Notes under the pieces: model-generated | Told to the model about the DNA's origin: nothing | Database searches by the model: none | Seen by the model: only the letters and a program-made list of their open reading frames with translations | From: Eonycteris spelaea | Lineage: Eukaryota; Chordata; Mammalia; Chiroptera; Pteropodidae | Assembly (NCBI GenBank): GCA_003508835.1 | Contig: PUFA01000068.1 | Coordinates: forward strand, 3,100,001-3,164,000 | DNA length: 64,000 bases | Direction: 5' to 3' | Part shown: positions 21,695 through 33,099 of the stretch, one piece after another | How the letters are laid out: each line of letters opens with the position of its first letter | How positions within the stretch are numbered: position 1 is the stretch's first letter | Position numbers and translations under genes: made by a program

Positions 21695-22350
21695 TGTTTT
21701 TACTCGCAACACTTTGAACACCAAATATAGTTTTTTTGTTCCTCACACGAACCAATTCTGATTCTCCAGACACTGACTGGGTGTCCTCTAATTCATTCCA
21801 TCTGGCACTAATGACCTGGAGTTAGTGTCAGATTCCACAGGTGTAAGGGCTCAGTCCCATAAGACTCCCCTCAATTCAGATGCCTGTAACAAGTATTAGA
21901 CCATCCGATCAGAGGTTCCTGCTACCCACTCCTCAGGTTCAATAATTTTCTAGAATTGCTCATAGAACTCTGGAAGTCACTTTACTTGTGTTTACTGGTT
22001 TACTATAAAGGAAACAAATGAACAGCCAGTTGAAGGAGTACATAGTGTACAGTCTGAAAGGGTCCTGAGTGCATGAGCTTCTGTCCCCGTGGAGTTGGAA
22101 TGTGCCACCCTCCCAGTACCTTGATGTATTCACCTTCCTGGAAGCTATCCAAACCCCACTGTTGAGGGGTGTCTATGTTTCACTACGTAGGTATGATTGA
22201 TTAAATCATTGGCCATCGATGACTGAACTCAGTCTTCAGCCTTTCTCTCCTGCCTGTAGATTGGTGGTGATGGTGTTGGTGGGGCTGAAAGACCAGAAAC
22301 TGGGGACAAAGACCAAATACTTGATTTTAATTATACCACAAAGCATATCA
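21695..22350 (-). mobile_element. Old ERV-type LTR, copy B (inverted relative to copy A)
   Basis: Reverse-strand member of the family at 4083-4800. Shared blocks (as reverse complements) include GTTAGTGTCAGATTCC, CCAATGATTTAATCAAT, and the polyA context as TACTGGTTTACTATAAAGGA. The minus-strand start reads TGATATGCTTTGTGGTATAA, a normal LTR 5' TG. The U3 part between GGGGCTGAAAG and ACCAGAAACTGGGGAC (about 22289) is deleted relative to copy A. Distal end approximate. Confidence 0.65.
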
Positions 22351-23869
22351 TTGCAAAAAAGATTAATAATGCTGCTTTCTGTTCTCTGCTGATGTTATGT
22401 ATGAGGAAATCATCCTGAAGTCTGAGACAGAAAGTTCATATAAATAACTGAAATCAATACAGGTTTAAATGCCTGTTGATGTCACATATGATGCACATCC
22501 ATTTTTGGATGTTACATATGCACATCCACGAGGTATATTTGATGCCTGTGCAGTGGAAAACGGGTAATCCAGGAGGCTCTGTAGCATTTAGCATTTTGTA
22601 TTTCCTCCCTTGCTTTATATATTACATGGACTTGTCTCATGATGGCACCATTGTGACATGCGTACAGGCTGGTCACACCCTGCTCAACTGATAGTTATTT
22701 ACATGCAGACTTCTCTCCTGTTGGACTGACCCAAAGTTTAAGTGTTTTCCCCAATTTTAGAATGGCAGGCTAATAATGAAGCTTCTCCACAGGAGATTCT
22801 AGCTTTTGCTCTTGGCACCATTAATTTTAGCCACCCAACTTCAGGTACGGTTGGCAATTCACACACACACACACACACAAGATTGTTTTACAATCATCTC
22901 AGCCACTGTTTCTGGATTACTGTTGTCAAGGAGGCTTATACCACATTACTACTAATGTTATATTGTCCTTATATTTCAGTGAGTACTTTTTTGGGGGGTT
23001 TCTTTTCTATTGTTTCTTTTCTATTGTTTTCTTTTTAATGCATATGATTTAAATTTGCATGCCCGAGACACTGTTGAAAAAAGAGGCTAGTGTTACATTT
23101 GAATGGTTGGTAAATAATATGATTTCATTTGACATTAATCAAAATAAATATAAGAGAAGAGCGGGTTCTCAGTAGGTTTCTATGAAATCAGCATTATACT
23201 CACATCACATGAATAGACTAAACAAAAGCATTCCTGCACTTAACAATTAGTAATAAGTCCATATCATTTACCAAATATTTATTTAGGACGACTCTGGACC
23301 AGATACATATGGGAGAGGGTTCACAGGCCAGAACAAGATGCTATGTGCCTAGAATTAAGAAGAGAATGACAATCCCTATCACTCTTCTGTTTAAAATCCT
23401 TGGAGGCCCTCGGGTCCCAATTGGTTGAGATTATTCTTCTCCCATCTAGAGACCTGGCTGAAGGAGCCCAGAAAAAGGAGAGGAAGCTTTAAGAAATCAC
23501 ACCAGGCTGGTACTCTGGTCCTCTGTTTTGACCTTTTTGTTCTGTCTTATTACCTTCGGTTCATGTTTCATAGTCATTATTTTGGTATTTCCTCTCAACT
23601 TTGGATAAATCTCAGATTTGGTCCTGGGCCTTCTTCACTTTCAGATAATCTTAGTTCCATTCCCTGCACCTTATGGAGAAGTCTTATCCTACCCATAACC
23701 AGAGCCAGCTTTTGGAACTATAATCCCAGAATGGCACCTTGGATCCCTCTGGGAGAGGAGTTCAGACGTGCTCCATAACTTTGAAGTTAATTCCTTAGTT
23801 TAGCGCACAAGCACTTTTTAGATATGACACCTGCTCAACTTTCTAGCTTAATCTCCTGCTATCCTTCAA
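22351..23869. other. Unassigned stretch with small repeats
   Basis: About 1.5 kb without a gene. It holds an imperfect repeat near 22482-22530 (ACATATGATGCACATCC / ACATATGCACATCC), a short CA tract and a 15-bp tandem (TTTCTTTTCTATTGT, about 22999-23028). A 117-codon plus frame (23425-23778) has no recognised domain. Confidence 0.35.
22860..22879 (+). repeat. Short (CA)n tract
   Basis: About ten CA units. Confidence 0.9.
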
Positions 23870-24235
23870 CTTGTATGTTATGTTTCAGTCATGTTGAATT
23901 TCTTGAGCAGTACTTAGAGCTTGTAATCTTATTTCCCATCTCACTGTCTCTGCACGTGGCATGTTTCCGTTTTATATGAAGCCCCCATTTCACCCCCAAT
24001 TCCCTAACTATCTCTTTCTCTTAACCTTAACACTAGTTCTGTGGGTCCCATTTCCCAGAAAGTCCCAGTCTGATTTAGATGCTTCTCCTCTGTGTCATAG
24101 CACTTACTGGAGCAATTTTTCTTCACTTTTCTGTCTCCCACCTGCTCTCAGATTTTGAAAGAGGCTACCATGTCTTACTAGGCACTCATTAAATGACTAT
24201 TGAATAAATCAGTGAATGAATGAATGAATAAGTCA
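23870..24235 (+). repeat. L2 LINE 3' end with (TGAA)n tail
   Basis: GTCATAGCACTTACTGGAGC, TTTTCTGTCTCCCACCTGCT, AGAGGCTACCATGTCTTAC, TAGGCACTCATTAAATGACTATTGAATAA and a GTGAATGAATGAATGAATAA tail follow the L2 3' end in order. Confidence 0.75.
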
Positions 24236-25603
24236 ATTTACTAACTTATTTATCTATTCAAAGTCCTTTGGGAGATAGATGTAGTATGAATTGTGAACAA
24301 GCAATACTACTACAGTCTAATATGAGAGGTGAAAGGTAGAGAGGTCATCAATAGAAAAATACTGTATATATTCATTTTTCCCCCTAAATATGAACAAGAG
24401 TCTAATAAGTGTCATTTGCTAAATCAAGACATATCCAAAGGTTACCAAAACCAATGGCCAGTTCAGTCTAATATAGGATTTATCAGTGAGTTAGCAATTA
24501 TCGAATATCTATTATGTGTCAGTCACAACTTAATCTGTAAGGATGTCAAAATTTAGTGAGGGAGCACATACATAAATAACCCTGAGATGGGGCAGACTGT
24601 GATAATCATATTAGAGATTCAACAACAGTCTGTGGGATTCTGATGGGGGGAAAAAGATTAATTCTAATCAGAATTAATCAAGTCAACAATTTATAAGATG
24701 TGCACAAGCCGTGAAAATCAGGGCAACCAGCTAATTAATGTTGGAAAGAATGAATAGTGGATTGAATAATACCTATTACTTGTCAGCTGGTTATTTGCTC
24801 TGCAGTTGCCTTAAACTCTGAGTGATAAGGAAGTGAGAAAGTAGAAGAAGGAAGTGTGATATGACCCAAAGGGAAGGAATTTATTCTTGAGAAAGAAGCA
24901 GAACTACAGGGAGGAGGAAGAGGGGCAAAGATTGTTTGATTATGGGCGTAGCATTTTCTTTTGTCTCTTCAGTTGCAATATTAGGGAAACTGAAGGGAAA
25001 AAGAGAGCCAACCACGGAACAAAAGGAAGACAGCATCAAAATAAGGAGAAAACAAAAAGAAAAGAAGCAGAAATAACTTGTTCATAAAGGAGTTATCATG
25101 TGTTTCAACTAGTTATAAAATGCTAATGCCAGGAACATTTAGTGATGATACGGATCAAAAGGTGAAGGAGGCATGGCTGCAGATAGAAGGCGTCTAAGAA
25201 AAAAACTTTGTTATTATGTTTATTGCTAGAACTGTTGACAAATATTCCCACTCTCCATTAGTGCACGTGGGAGTATTGTACTTCCTACCTCTTTTGAAGA
25301 TTGATGCGGTTATGTGACTTTCTTTGACCAATAAAATGTGCATGGAAGTCACAAAACATAGAATGAATGAGAAGTACTTTTCAGTCACTGAGATTTTAAG
25401 TGTAAATATGAGCTAATCTATCTTACAGGTACAATTACCCAGAGATGAAAAGATTGCTAACATTCATGCAAAAGAAGAAATTCATGAGACAGGTCAAAGG
25501 AGTATCATAACAGATGTAATTAATACAATAAAAGCTAACGTAGACTATTAGGAAATTGTAAAAGACATGACTTCTTTCTTATTTCTTCCAATAATTTATT
25601 TGT
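24236..25603. other. Unassigned stretch with a possible L2 piece
   Basis: About 1.37 kb. 24490-24590 may be antisense L2 (CGAATATCTATTATGTGTCAGTC). The remainder shows no gene or repeat that I recognise; it is purine-rich at 24840-25080. Confidence 0.3.
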
Positions 25604-26195
25604 ATGTTTTCCTTTTTAGAATATTCGCTTTCATGTACAACATCCACTTTTATGATTTCAACTACTGCCTTGGTGCAAATGATTAAAAACGCTGTATACC
25701 TCATCCTGATGATTATATTCTCATTTCTAACTGCCTACAGAGATGCACTCATCTTAGAGCACATCCAGTTAAACCATTCAGACATGTTCATGTCTAAAAA
25801 TGAATCTATGAAAACTCCCCAGCAGACCAACTCTCCCCCAAAGAAATGCCCTTCCACCCTTGGTGCCAAACTTAGATTGCTTCCTCTTCTTTTTCCCATT
25901 ATTCACTCTCTTCTTCAAAATGCCTCTCAGATTTTCCACTTCCTCTTCACTCACACTTTACTATACCATTCAGCCCAAACTTGCAGAACTCACACCTGGA
26001 CCAGTCACAATCTCATCTCCCTACCAGCATATTCGCCCCACAATCCATCCTGCCTACGATTCCCAGAGCACTCTCTCTCCCTCAGGTATCCTCTACTATG
26101 CTTCAGTCCCAGGTCCAGCATCCTTTGTGAAGCTCCCATCCAGCTCTCTCCCACAGCTTTTTAGCTGTTGTGCCCAGGCGTGTGGGTTTGCTGCG
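25604..26195. other. Region with the longest open frame, not called as a gene
   Basis: A 186-codon plus frame (25604-26164) overlaps a second + frame (25860-26201). Its composition is Ser/Leu/Pro/Thr rich because the DNA is C/T rich. It has no domain, no signal peptide plus partner exons, and no homologue that I recognise. The flanking L2 text suggests LINE-derived or chance openness. Confidence 0.35.
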
Positions 26196-26400
26196 CTGTA
26201 AACCACTCTGCTCATTCCTACCTTCCTACTTGACTGACAGTTTTAATTCCAACTTGGTAAGTGTTCTCAATCTTCCCAATCAAAAATCCCACCCATCCTT
26301 AAGATTCATCTTAAGTGCCATCTTTTTCCAGAAGACTTACCCAACAAATGCCACGCAAACAGATCTCTCCTTTTCTCCACCCACATAGCGCTTAGTCACA
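26196..26400 (+). repeat. L2 LINE fragment, sense
   Basis: CCACCCATCCTTAAGATTCATCTTAAGTGCC, TTCCAGAAGACTTACCCAAC and CCACATAGCGCTTAGTCACA match the L2 pattern 'catccttcaagactcagctcaagtgtcacc...ccaggaagccttccc'. Confidence 0.6.
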
Positions 26401-26429
26401 GAGTTCTAAGTTCTTTTAGAAATCATATA

Positions 26430-26545
26430 GAACAATCCTCCAGTTTTATGGTTGAAGTTCAGAGACTTGGCCAGTCCTGCAACCAGTGAGTGACAGCTAA
26501 AAGTAGATACTAGGTGTTTTGACTTTAGTTTTCTTCCCATTGTCT
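26430..26545 (-). repeat. MIR-like fragment, antisense
   Basis: CCAGTTTTATGGTTGAAGTTCAGAGACTTGGCC and CAACCAGTGAGTGACAGC resemble the reverse MIR core. Confidence 0.4.
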
Positions 26546-27439
26546 TTTCTTTACCAATTAATGTACTTTAGAGTTTAATTCTATATGATCTTGCATTTTG
26601 TTTAATGTTTATAAATAGCACGTCCTTGATTAGAGTATAAGCAGCTTAGAAACAATGAGTTCAATACATATTAGGTGACAAGCAATTATTTTTAGGCTTC
26701 TAAAGCTGAGGTTCAGAGTAAGGTTAAAATGCAGAGCCAAACCATTAAATCAATAAGTTTTGGAACAACTGAGGATCAGCCAGGAACACAAATGTTACAT
26801 TAGAGAAAAAGTAAGACAGTAATTTAAGGTCAGGAGCTTAGAAGACCAGAGTCAGGAAAATTTAGAGAGATTCCAAAGTGTAAACTCCTTGATTGAATTA
26901 TAGATGGTCAGGGAAAGTTGGATCCAGTTACAGTTCCTTTACACAACTCCTAGAATAGGAGGAATAAGGAGAAGGAAAGAAAAGAAACTGACCAGAAATC
27001 CCCACACAACTCCCCTGTCTAGCTAGAGAAGGACCCTAAAAGAGGACATGAAGCATAAGAAAGCCTGATTTTTAATTATAGAAGTTCTGTACGAACACAG
27101 AGAGGCTGAGCATGGAGAGCAGAGTTGCTTTAATCCAAAAAGCAGTAGATGCTCTTAGTTGGCTGTTGGTGCGACCCCAGCCATGTTTCTCTTCTAAGAG
27201 TTCCAACTGCAGGCTCCTGGAGTGCTGCCTTGTTAGGCCCATCCTTTCTGAATACTGGCCCAGAGCTTGGACTGAGCCTGGGCCCATTTAAGCCCTGTCC
27301 TGGCTATAGGACCATGAACCCAGCCTACCAGACTTTGCCAACCTATGCTGACTCCCTTTATCTTATTACCACAAACATCTTAACATGGAGTTTACGAGAT
27401 TTTGCATGCTTTTACCCCACTTTTCTTCCTCAATTTTTT
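26546..27439. other. Unassigned stretch
   Basis: About 895 bases. 27060-27340 is slightly GC-richer and looks low-copy; overlapping frames of 71 and 130 codons lie on opposite strands with no domain. Confidence 0.35.
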
Positions 27440-27822
27440 TCCCACTGTATCCATTGCAGCCATATGAGCAGTCACCACTCCGCACATCATTACATACTTT
27501 CATGCCTCTATGTCTTTGCCTATGCTGTTCCCTCTGCCTAGAATGCTCTTCCTTTTCCCTTGCCACACTATATCTGACAAAATCTTATTCATGTTTTAAG
27601 ATTCACTCACACGTTCCTGCCTCAGTCAAGTGTTCTAAGATCCACTAATCAGAACAGAGAAAATCATTCCTTTCTCACAAATAACCAGTTGCTTGAATCT
27701 TTATTACAGCACTTCAGAAATTCTATTTTATAGTACGGTATAGTTTTATATCTTCTGTACTGTACCCTCACAGCACCTAGGCCATTGTGTTGTGCATAAT
27801 AAATATTGAATAAGTGTGTTGG
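27440..27822 (+). repeat. L2 LINE 3' end, sense
   Basis: Good L2 match: TTTGCCTATGCTGTTCCCTCTGCCTAGAATGCTCTTCC, GTTTTAAGATTCACTCACAC, CACAGCACCTAGGCCATTGTG, AATAAATATTGAATAAGTG. Confidence 0.8.
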
Positions 27823-27860
27823 GCTAAGTTTTGAATTGTGTCATTTCTTTTATTCCCTAC

Positions 27861-28816
27861 TTTAAAAAATGGATTTTATTTTTTAAAGCAGTTTTAAGTT
27901 CATAGCAAAATTGAACAGAAAGAACAGAGAATTCCTCCCCACTCATCCCACGGCCTCCCCTACTACTAACATCCTGCACCAAAGTGGGTACATTTGTTAC
28001 AATTGATGAACCTATTTGACACATAATTACTGCCCAGAGTTCGTAGTTTATGTTAGGATTCATTCTTGGTGTTATATATTCTGCAAGTTTTGACAAATGT
28101 ATAATAACATGTATCCACCATTATAGTTTCAATGCTCTAAAAACCCTCTGTCATCCACTTATTTATCTCCCCCGCCCCTACACCCCTGGCAACCACTGAT
28201 CTTTTTACTGTCTCTACAGTTTTGTCTTTTCCAGAATGTCATACAGTTGGAATTGTATAGTCATAGCCTTTTCAGATTGGCTTCTTTCATTTAAAAATAT
28301 GAATTTAAGTTTTTTCCATGTCTTTTTACAGCTTGGCATCTCATTTCTTTTTAGCACCAAGTAATATGCCATTGTCTAAATTTACCACAGTTTATTCATC
28401 CACCAACTGAAGTACACCTTGCTTGCTTCCAAGTTTTGGCAATTATGAATAAAGCTGCTATAAACATTAGTATGCAGGTTTTTGTGTAGACATGAGTTTT
28501 CAGTTTATTTGGGTAAATACCAAGGACTGTGATTGCTGGTTCATATGTTAAGAGCATGTTTAATTTTGTAGGAAACTGTCACACTGTCTTCCAGAGTGAC
28601 TGTACCATTTGCATTGCCACCAGCAGTAAATGAGAGTTCCTGTGGCTCCACATCCTCGCCAGCACTCGGTATTTGTGCTTTGGGTTTTTGTCATCCTAAT
28701 AGATAGTGATATCTCATTGTTGTTTTAATTTGCAATTCCCTAGTGGCATATGATGTGGAGCATATTTTCATGTGCTTACTTGCCATGTGGATATCTTCTT
28801 CAGTGAAGTTTTATCT
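27861..28816 (-). repeat. L1M 3' end and ORF2 tail, antisense
   Basis: Nearly 1 kb of clear antisense L1M: CAGTTTTAAGTTCATAGCAA, AATTGATGAACCTATTTGAC, TGGCAACCACTGATCTTTTT, TTTGGCAATTATGAATAAAG, GTACCATTTGCATTGCCACC, TCTCATTGTTGTTTTAATTT, GCATATGATGTGGAGCATAT. The minus strand carries the end of L1 ORF2 with stops. Confidence 0.9.
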
Positions 28817-28839
28817 CCTATTTTCTACATCATAAAAAA

Positions 28840-28990
28840 TACGTACCAATTATTCAAACAATGCACAGGTTTACAAAGTGAAAAAAGTCAATGTTCTCTC
28901 TGCCTCAAAAGTAATCACTGTTAACATTTTCTTGGTGTCTCTTCAAGACATTTTTCTGTGAATTTACATACCTACATACATATATTGAAC
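28840..28990 (-). repeat. L1 fragment, antisense
   Basis: CTCTGCCTCAAAAGTAATCACTGTTAACATTTTCTTGGTGTCTCTTCAAGAC then TTACATACCTACATACATA is typical antisense L1 3' region. Confidence 0.6.
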
Positions 28991-29159
28991 AAGCTGACTG
29001 TTTTTCTGCAGTCTCTATTAACTGGAGCTGGAAAAAAAAGTTTACTTTTTCCAGTATAGAGGAGGCAGGCAAAAAACAAGCAGGTTGGGAGTATATGTTG
29101 GGTGCACCAGCCACTAGGCTCTGCCACTAAACACTCACCATACTAGAGACTAGAGACTA
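28991..29159. other. Unassigned DNA
   Basis: Nothing recognised apart from a short tandem AGACTAGAGACTA near 29147. Confidence 0.3.
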
Positions 29160-29690
29160 AAAATGCAATTAGAAATAAGATAGTTCTTACTTTTAAGGTG
29201 TTAATAGTTGGAGACAAACACGTGAATAAGCATGCAGTTTTATTTCAATAAACATTTTATTGCATAAAATGGGACAATAAAAAAGTAAAATTGGTGCAAA
29301 AATATGTAGAGGAGGTATTTGAGGCTCAAAGGGGAGAAATGGTTGATTCTATCTCAAGGGGGGAGGGGCGAGAGGAAGCCAGGTAAGGTTTCACTCAGGA
29401 AGTGACATTTAAACAGTCTTAGAAAATGAGTATACGTGCTCACTGGGTACTCAGAGGGTGAAGTGAGTTCCGGGTAAAGGGAACTGGGGCACCGAGGCAC
29501 AACCCATTGGGTGAGTTCCAGGAACTGCAAGCGGTTCATTATGACTAAAATGGAGGTTTGGGGGTGGGTGGTGGCAGGGGAGGCCTGACAAGAGATGAGG
29601 CTGGAGATTTATACAGAAGCCAAGTCACGGAGGGCCTCCTGTGTCCCACAACAAGAAATCTGGAAACTCTTGTGACTTGAACAGTTCACT
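29160..29690 (-). repeat. L2 LINE fragment, antisense
   Basis: GGTTTCACTCAGGAAGTGACATTTAAAC, GGCACCGAGGCACAA, AGGAACTGCAAGCGGTTCAT, AAGAGATGAGGCTGGAGATT and AGTCACGGAGGGCC are reverse L2 from the 3' end back toward ORF2. Confidence 0.75.
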
Positions 29691-29864
29691 GAGATTGTGT
29701 CACCTAAGCCGTCTAGTGTAACCACAAAGTAGAAACCATGTGAAAATAGTTTTAAATCTATGCGTCCTCCATTGGAGTTCCATTTTTCACCTAAGCGCGC
29801 CATACCTTAATTCTTGAGTGCCCTATTGAGCACTTGTTGGATTAAAACTTGCCACTAACTTCTA

Positions 29865-29940
29865 ATAGAAGTTATTGCACTGCTCTGGGCCACAGTTTCT
29901 TCATCTACAAAATAACAATTATCCCGCGTAGTGCTAAACT
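29865..29940 (+). repeat. MIR fragment, sense
   Basis: CTCTGGGCCACAGTTTCTTC and ATCTACAAAATAACAATTAT match the MIR core. Confidence 0.5.
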
Positions 29941-29944
29941 TTAT

Positions 29945-29955
29945 CCCCCCCCCCC
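29945..29955 (+). repeat. C(11) homopolymer
   Basis: Eleven C followed by seven A. Confidence 0.9.
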
Positions 29956-30009
29956 AAAAAAATGTTTCAGATGCATGATTCGTGAGCATCAGTTTAGTTT
30001 AATGAATGG

Positions 30010-30185
30010 AAACAACAACAAAGATTTTTGAGTCAGGAAGTCTTGGGTTTGAATCCTGGATCTCCAGGTCCTAGCAGAATAACTATGTGACAACTCTCTG
30101 GACCTTGTTTTTTTTATGTATAAAAAAGGGAATATGCATCTATCAATGCTTGGTACAAAGTTAGTGCCAAGTAAGTACCAGTATT
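30010..30185 (+). repeat. MIR SINE, sense
   Basis: GAGTCAGGAAGTCTTGGGTTTGAATCCTGG keeps the B-box-like tRNA motif, followed by AACTATGTGACAACTCTCTGG and GCTTGGTACAAAGTTAGTGCC. Confidence 0.75.
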
Positions 30186-30229
30186 TTTACATTCTTTAAA
30201 AATAATTGTATCTACCCAGAATAGGTTTA

Positions 30230-30385
30230 CTGTTATCCTAAAGTTGAAAATCCAGGGGCTAACAGATATTGATAGTTCGCCAAAAGAACAGCCAGCTGGG
30301 TCAGTGATAGAACTGGGCTCAACACCAAGTCATGACTCGAGAGGTAGCACTCTCTCCTCTAAACTGTGCAGCGACTGTGCAGCGT
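30230..30385 (-). repeat. MIR-like fragment with an 11-bp tandem duplication
   Basis: AGCTGGGTCAGTGATAGAACTGGG and the following text resemble the reverse MIR head. ACTGTGCAGCG is perfectly duplicated at 30363-30373 and 30374-30384. Confidence 0.4.
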
Positions 30386-31069
30386 CTTTTCTCCAAGAGA
30401 GAGGGTGGGCTTTGGGTCTCTGTGGTACTTGTTGAGTGAATGATTTAATGAATACATTAGTGAGCCCACACCCTTCTCAAATCTGTGCTCATGGAGCACA
30501 CAGGCCAAAGTTGCTTCATGCTTTATATAATTCCTGAGTGTGTGACTAGGATACTCTTGTCTGGTCTAGCTTTAGCCTGACTGTAACCCGCAGGGACAGG
30601 GAATGCATACTGACCCCATGCTAAGGGTCCAGATATCCTGGTGACTTAAGGGCTGCAGGACAAGGGGTATAGGAAGGGTGAGACTTTCCTATGCATAACA
30701 TGACAGCTTTGTGTGAAGCCTGAGTAATGCAAATTTTAGGAAAAAGACTGACATTTTCTTTAAAAAAAATAATGGAAAATGGGATCATGGTGCAGAAAGA
30801 GATGACTTTTACCAAGAGGAAGGAGAGAGAAAGAAAGAAGAAGTGGCTAGAGCAAAGAAAGACAAGGAAATTTGGCACAACGGGGTCAGTTTTGTTAATG
30901 TTGCACTTTTATTTAAATAGAAGGTAGGCAAATGGAATATTTTTAGACTGGTACTGCAGGCAGATCAGAATGTAAGGAATGCTTTACAGAAATATTCTGA
31001 GAATAGAATAAGTATGTATCCTCCTAAGAGTTATTTCCTTATTTTGCCTCAATAAATATTAACCTCTAG
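30386..31069. other. Unassigned stretch
   Basis: About 685 bases. It has a purine-rich tract at 30815-30872; the minus frame at 30621-30878 is a shadow of that tract. No gene. Confidence 0.35.
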
Positions 31070-31180
31070 GTATACACTCTGTGCTAGACTCTAGGGATAT
31101 GGAAATGAATGATTGAGTCCTGATCTTAGAGAACCATCAGTCCAGCAGAAGAGACTTACAAAAGAACAGGCAATTTCAAG
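31070..31180 (-). repeat. L2 fragment, antisense
   Basis: ACTCTGTGCTAGACTCTAGGGATATGGAAATGAATGA then TCTTAGAGAACCATCAGTCC; reverse L2 3' end. Confidence 0.6.
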
Positions 31181-31284
31181 AAAAGCTGCTACCTTCTGTG
31201 CTCTGGTTGCTAAAATGGGACAAAAAAGGAAATTCTTAAATTACATTGAGGGAGATGGTCAAGGAATATTTACAATGATAATTA

Positions 31285-31475
31285 TAGATAATTTATTTGT
31301 GAGCACTCACCATGTGTCAGGCAGTTTGCTAAGTGCTTTATGTGGATTATGTTATCTGATTCTTACAGTAAGGTAGGTGATATTTTATTATTTCATTCTT
31401 TAAGTATGAACATTGAGACTTAGAGATGTAAAATGACTTACTCAAGATCATAGATAAGTGGTGGATTAAAGGTTT
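31285..31475 (-). repeat. MIR SINE, antisense
   Basis: GAGCACTCACCATGTGTCAGGCAG, CTAAGTGCTTTATGTGGATTATG and GTATGAACATTGAGACTTAGAGATG in consensus order. Confidence 0.75.
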
Positions 31476-31499
31476 CCCAATAAAAAACTTGAGCTAAAT

Positions 31500-31632
31500 G
31501 TTAAAAAAAATTACTAGAATTAGTGAGTGATCACATTGTAAGGTATAAAAATGTCAAGTCACTGTATTGCATACATGAAACTAATATAACTAATATAATA
31601 CTGCATGACAACTATACTTAACAAAAAGAATT
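31500..31632 (+). repeat. L1 3' terminus, sense
   Basis: GTGATCACATTGTAAGG, TACATGAAACTAATATAAC, CATGACAACTATACTTAACA is the common mammalian L1 3' UTR ending, closed by an A-rich tail. Confidence 0.65.
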
Positions 31633-31689
31633 GAAAGGAAAGAAGGATGTTAGAGGGGGAAAATGAGAGAGTATATTCTATGCAGCAAT

Positions 31690-31925
31690 AACAGTAGGAA
31701 AAGAGTGGATTAGCAAGTGAGAGCAGGTTGCAGCTGAAGAATTACAATTGGTTCAATGTTACTGGAGTGTTCAGTGAATGTGAGGGCGTAGAAAGATTTG
31801 AGCTAGAAAGATAGACTTGGGTCAGATCACAATAGGCCGGCCATGTACTGCAAAAAACATTTGGACTTTATCCTAGATTGCTGAAGGATTAAAGAAGGAG
31901 AGCAACGTCATCACATCACCATCAT
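31690..31925 (-). repeat. L2 fragment, antisense
   Basis: TTTGGACTTTATCCTAGATTGCTGAAGGATTAAAGAAGGAG is reverse L2 near the end of ORF2. Confidence 0.6.
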
Positions 31926-31942
31926 CACCATTATATTGTTAC

Positions 31943-32177
31943 TGTAGTAGAATGAATTATGATTCTCCAAAGATGTTCAAGTCTTAATTCCTGGAACCTG
32001 CAAATATGCTACCTTACATGGCAAAAAGGATTTTGCAGGTATGATTAAGTAAGGATCTTGAGATTGGGATATTTTCTGGATTATCTAGGTGGGACGAAAG
32101 TAATCACAAAGAGCCTTCTAAGAGGAAAGCAAGTGGCCAGAGTCAGAGAAGGAAATGTACCAGGGGAAGCAGAGGTC

Positions 32178-32213
<36 letters not shown>

Positions 32214-32478
32214 GAACATACTATGCTGCTGCCTTTGAAGATGCAAGGGCCATGAGCCAATGAATGTAGGTAGCCTCTAGAAGCTGGAAAAGACAAGGAA
32301 ATGGATTGTCCCTTAATGCCTCCAGAAGGAATACGGTCCTGCTGACATTTTGATATTAGCCCCATAAGACTCCTTTTTAGACTTTTGACTTTCTGAACTG
32401 CAAGATAATATATTTGTGTTGTTTTAAGCCACCGAGTTTTTAGTAATTTATTATATCAGCAATAGGAAGCTAATATAC
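31943..32478 (+). mobile_element. MLT1-type MaLR LTR, sense
   Basis: TGTAGTAGAATGAATTATGA, CCTGGAACCTGCAAATATGC, TACCTTACATGGCAAAAAGG, GGATTATCTAGGTGGGACG, GAAGCTGGAAAAGACAAGG, then AATATATTTGTGTTGTTTTAAGCCACC and AGGAAGCTAATA complete an MLT1 in order. A (GA)n run (32179-32210) has expanded inside it. Confidence 0.85.
32179..32210 (+). repeat. (GA)n microsatellite inside MLT1
   Basis: About 15 GA units grown from the purine-rich centre of the LTR; it creates Glu-Arg or Ser-Leu pseudo-coding frames on the two strands. Confidence 0.9.
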
Positions 32479-32809
32479 TTATTATAGCTACAATTTAATG
32501 AGCATCTCTTTTGCACAAAGTATTGTATGTACAGTACCCCTAATTCCAGGGCTCCCTTTGTGGATTTCACCCTACACAGTCACACAAAGCCCCAAGTGTA
32601 GAAAGGTCCTGCTCTAGAGTCCTTGCTGTCTTGAAACTCTTAATAATTATTTAATAAGGGACATTTCTGCATTTTCATTTTGCACTGAGCCACACAAATT
32701 ATGTAGCCAGTCCTGCCTAATTCTAACACCAATCCTGAAAAATAAAGGCTATACACATTTTAAAAACAAAGAAACTGTTATTTCAAAGAGGGAGCATAGC
32801 CCAAAAACA
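32479..32809. other. Unassigned DNA
   Basis: About 330 bases. 32490-32550 may be a MIR terminus (AATGAGCATCTCTTTTGCAC); nothing else recognised. Confidence 0.3.
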
Positions 32810-33020
32810 AATGTGTTGAGTTAGATGATAGATTCTGCTACTTACCAGTTATGGGCCCTAGGGAAAATTTATTGATTTCTTCTCAGCCTCAGTTTCCTCT
32901 TTGGCACAGTAATTACAATACCCACTTTGCAGGAGTAGAAATAATATACATGAAGTGCCTTCACAGTGTTGGCATATAGTAGGAACTCAGGTAGGTGGGA
33001 GTTGTTATTGCTCCCAGACT
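32810..33020 (+). repeat. MIR SINE, sense
   Basis: GATTCTGCTACTTACCAGTTATGG, TCTCAGCCTCAGTTTCCTC, GTTGGCATATAGTAGGAACTCAG follow the MIR consensus. Confidence 0.8.
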
Positions 33021-33099
33021 TAGTCCCGACTTAGTAAGAACTGAATGAAGATTTCATTCCCATACTTTCCTCTACTCATTCCCTCTACTTGTTTTCTCT

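Noticed and set aside
25604..26201. Two overlapping + frames (186 and 113 codons) as a gene
   Set aside because: No domain, biased composition, flanking L2 text and no splice support; chance openness is the simpler reading.
30010..30060. tRNA gene (GGTTTGAATCC B-box-like motif)
   Set aside because: The motif is the tRNA-derived head of a MIR SINE; no cloverleaf or A box at tRNA spacing.
32058..32365. Glu-Arg-rich and Ser-Leu-rich opposing frames
   Set aside because: Translations of the (GA)n tract inside an MLT1 LTR.
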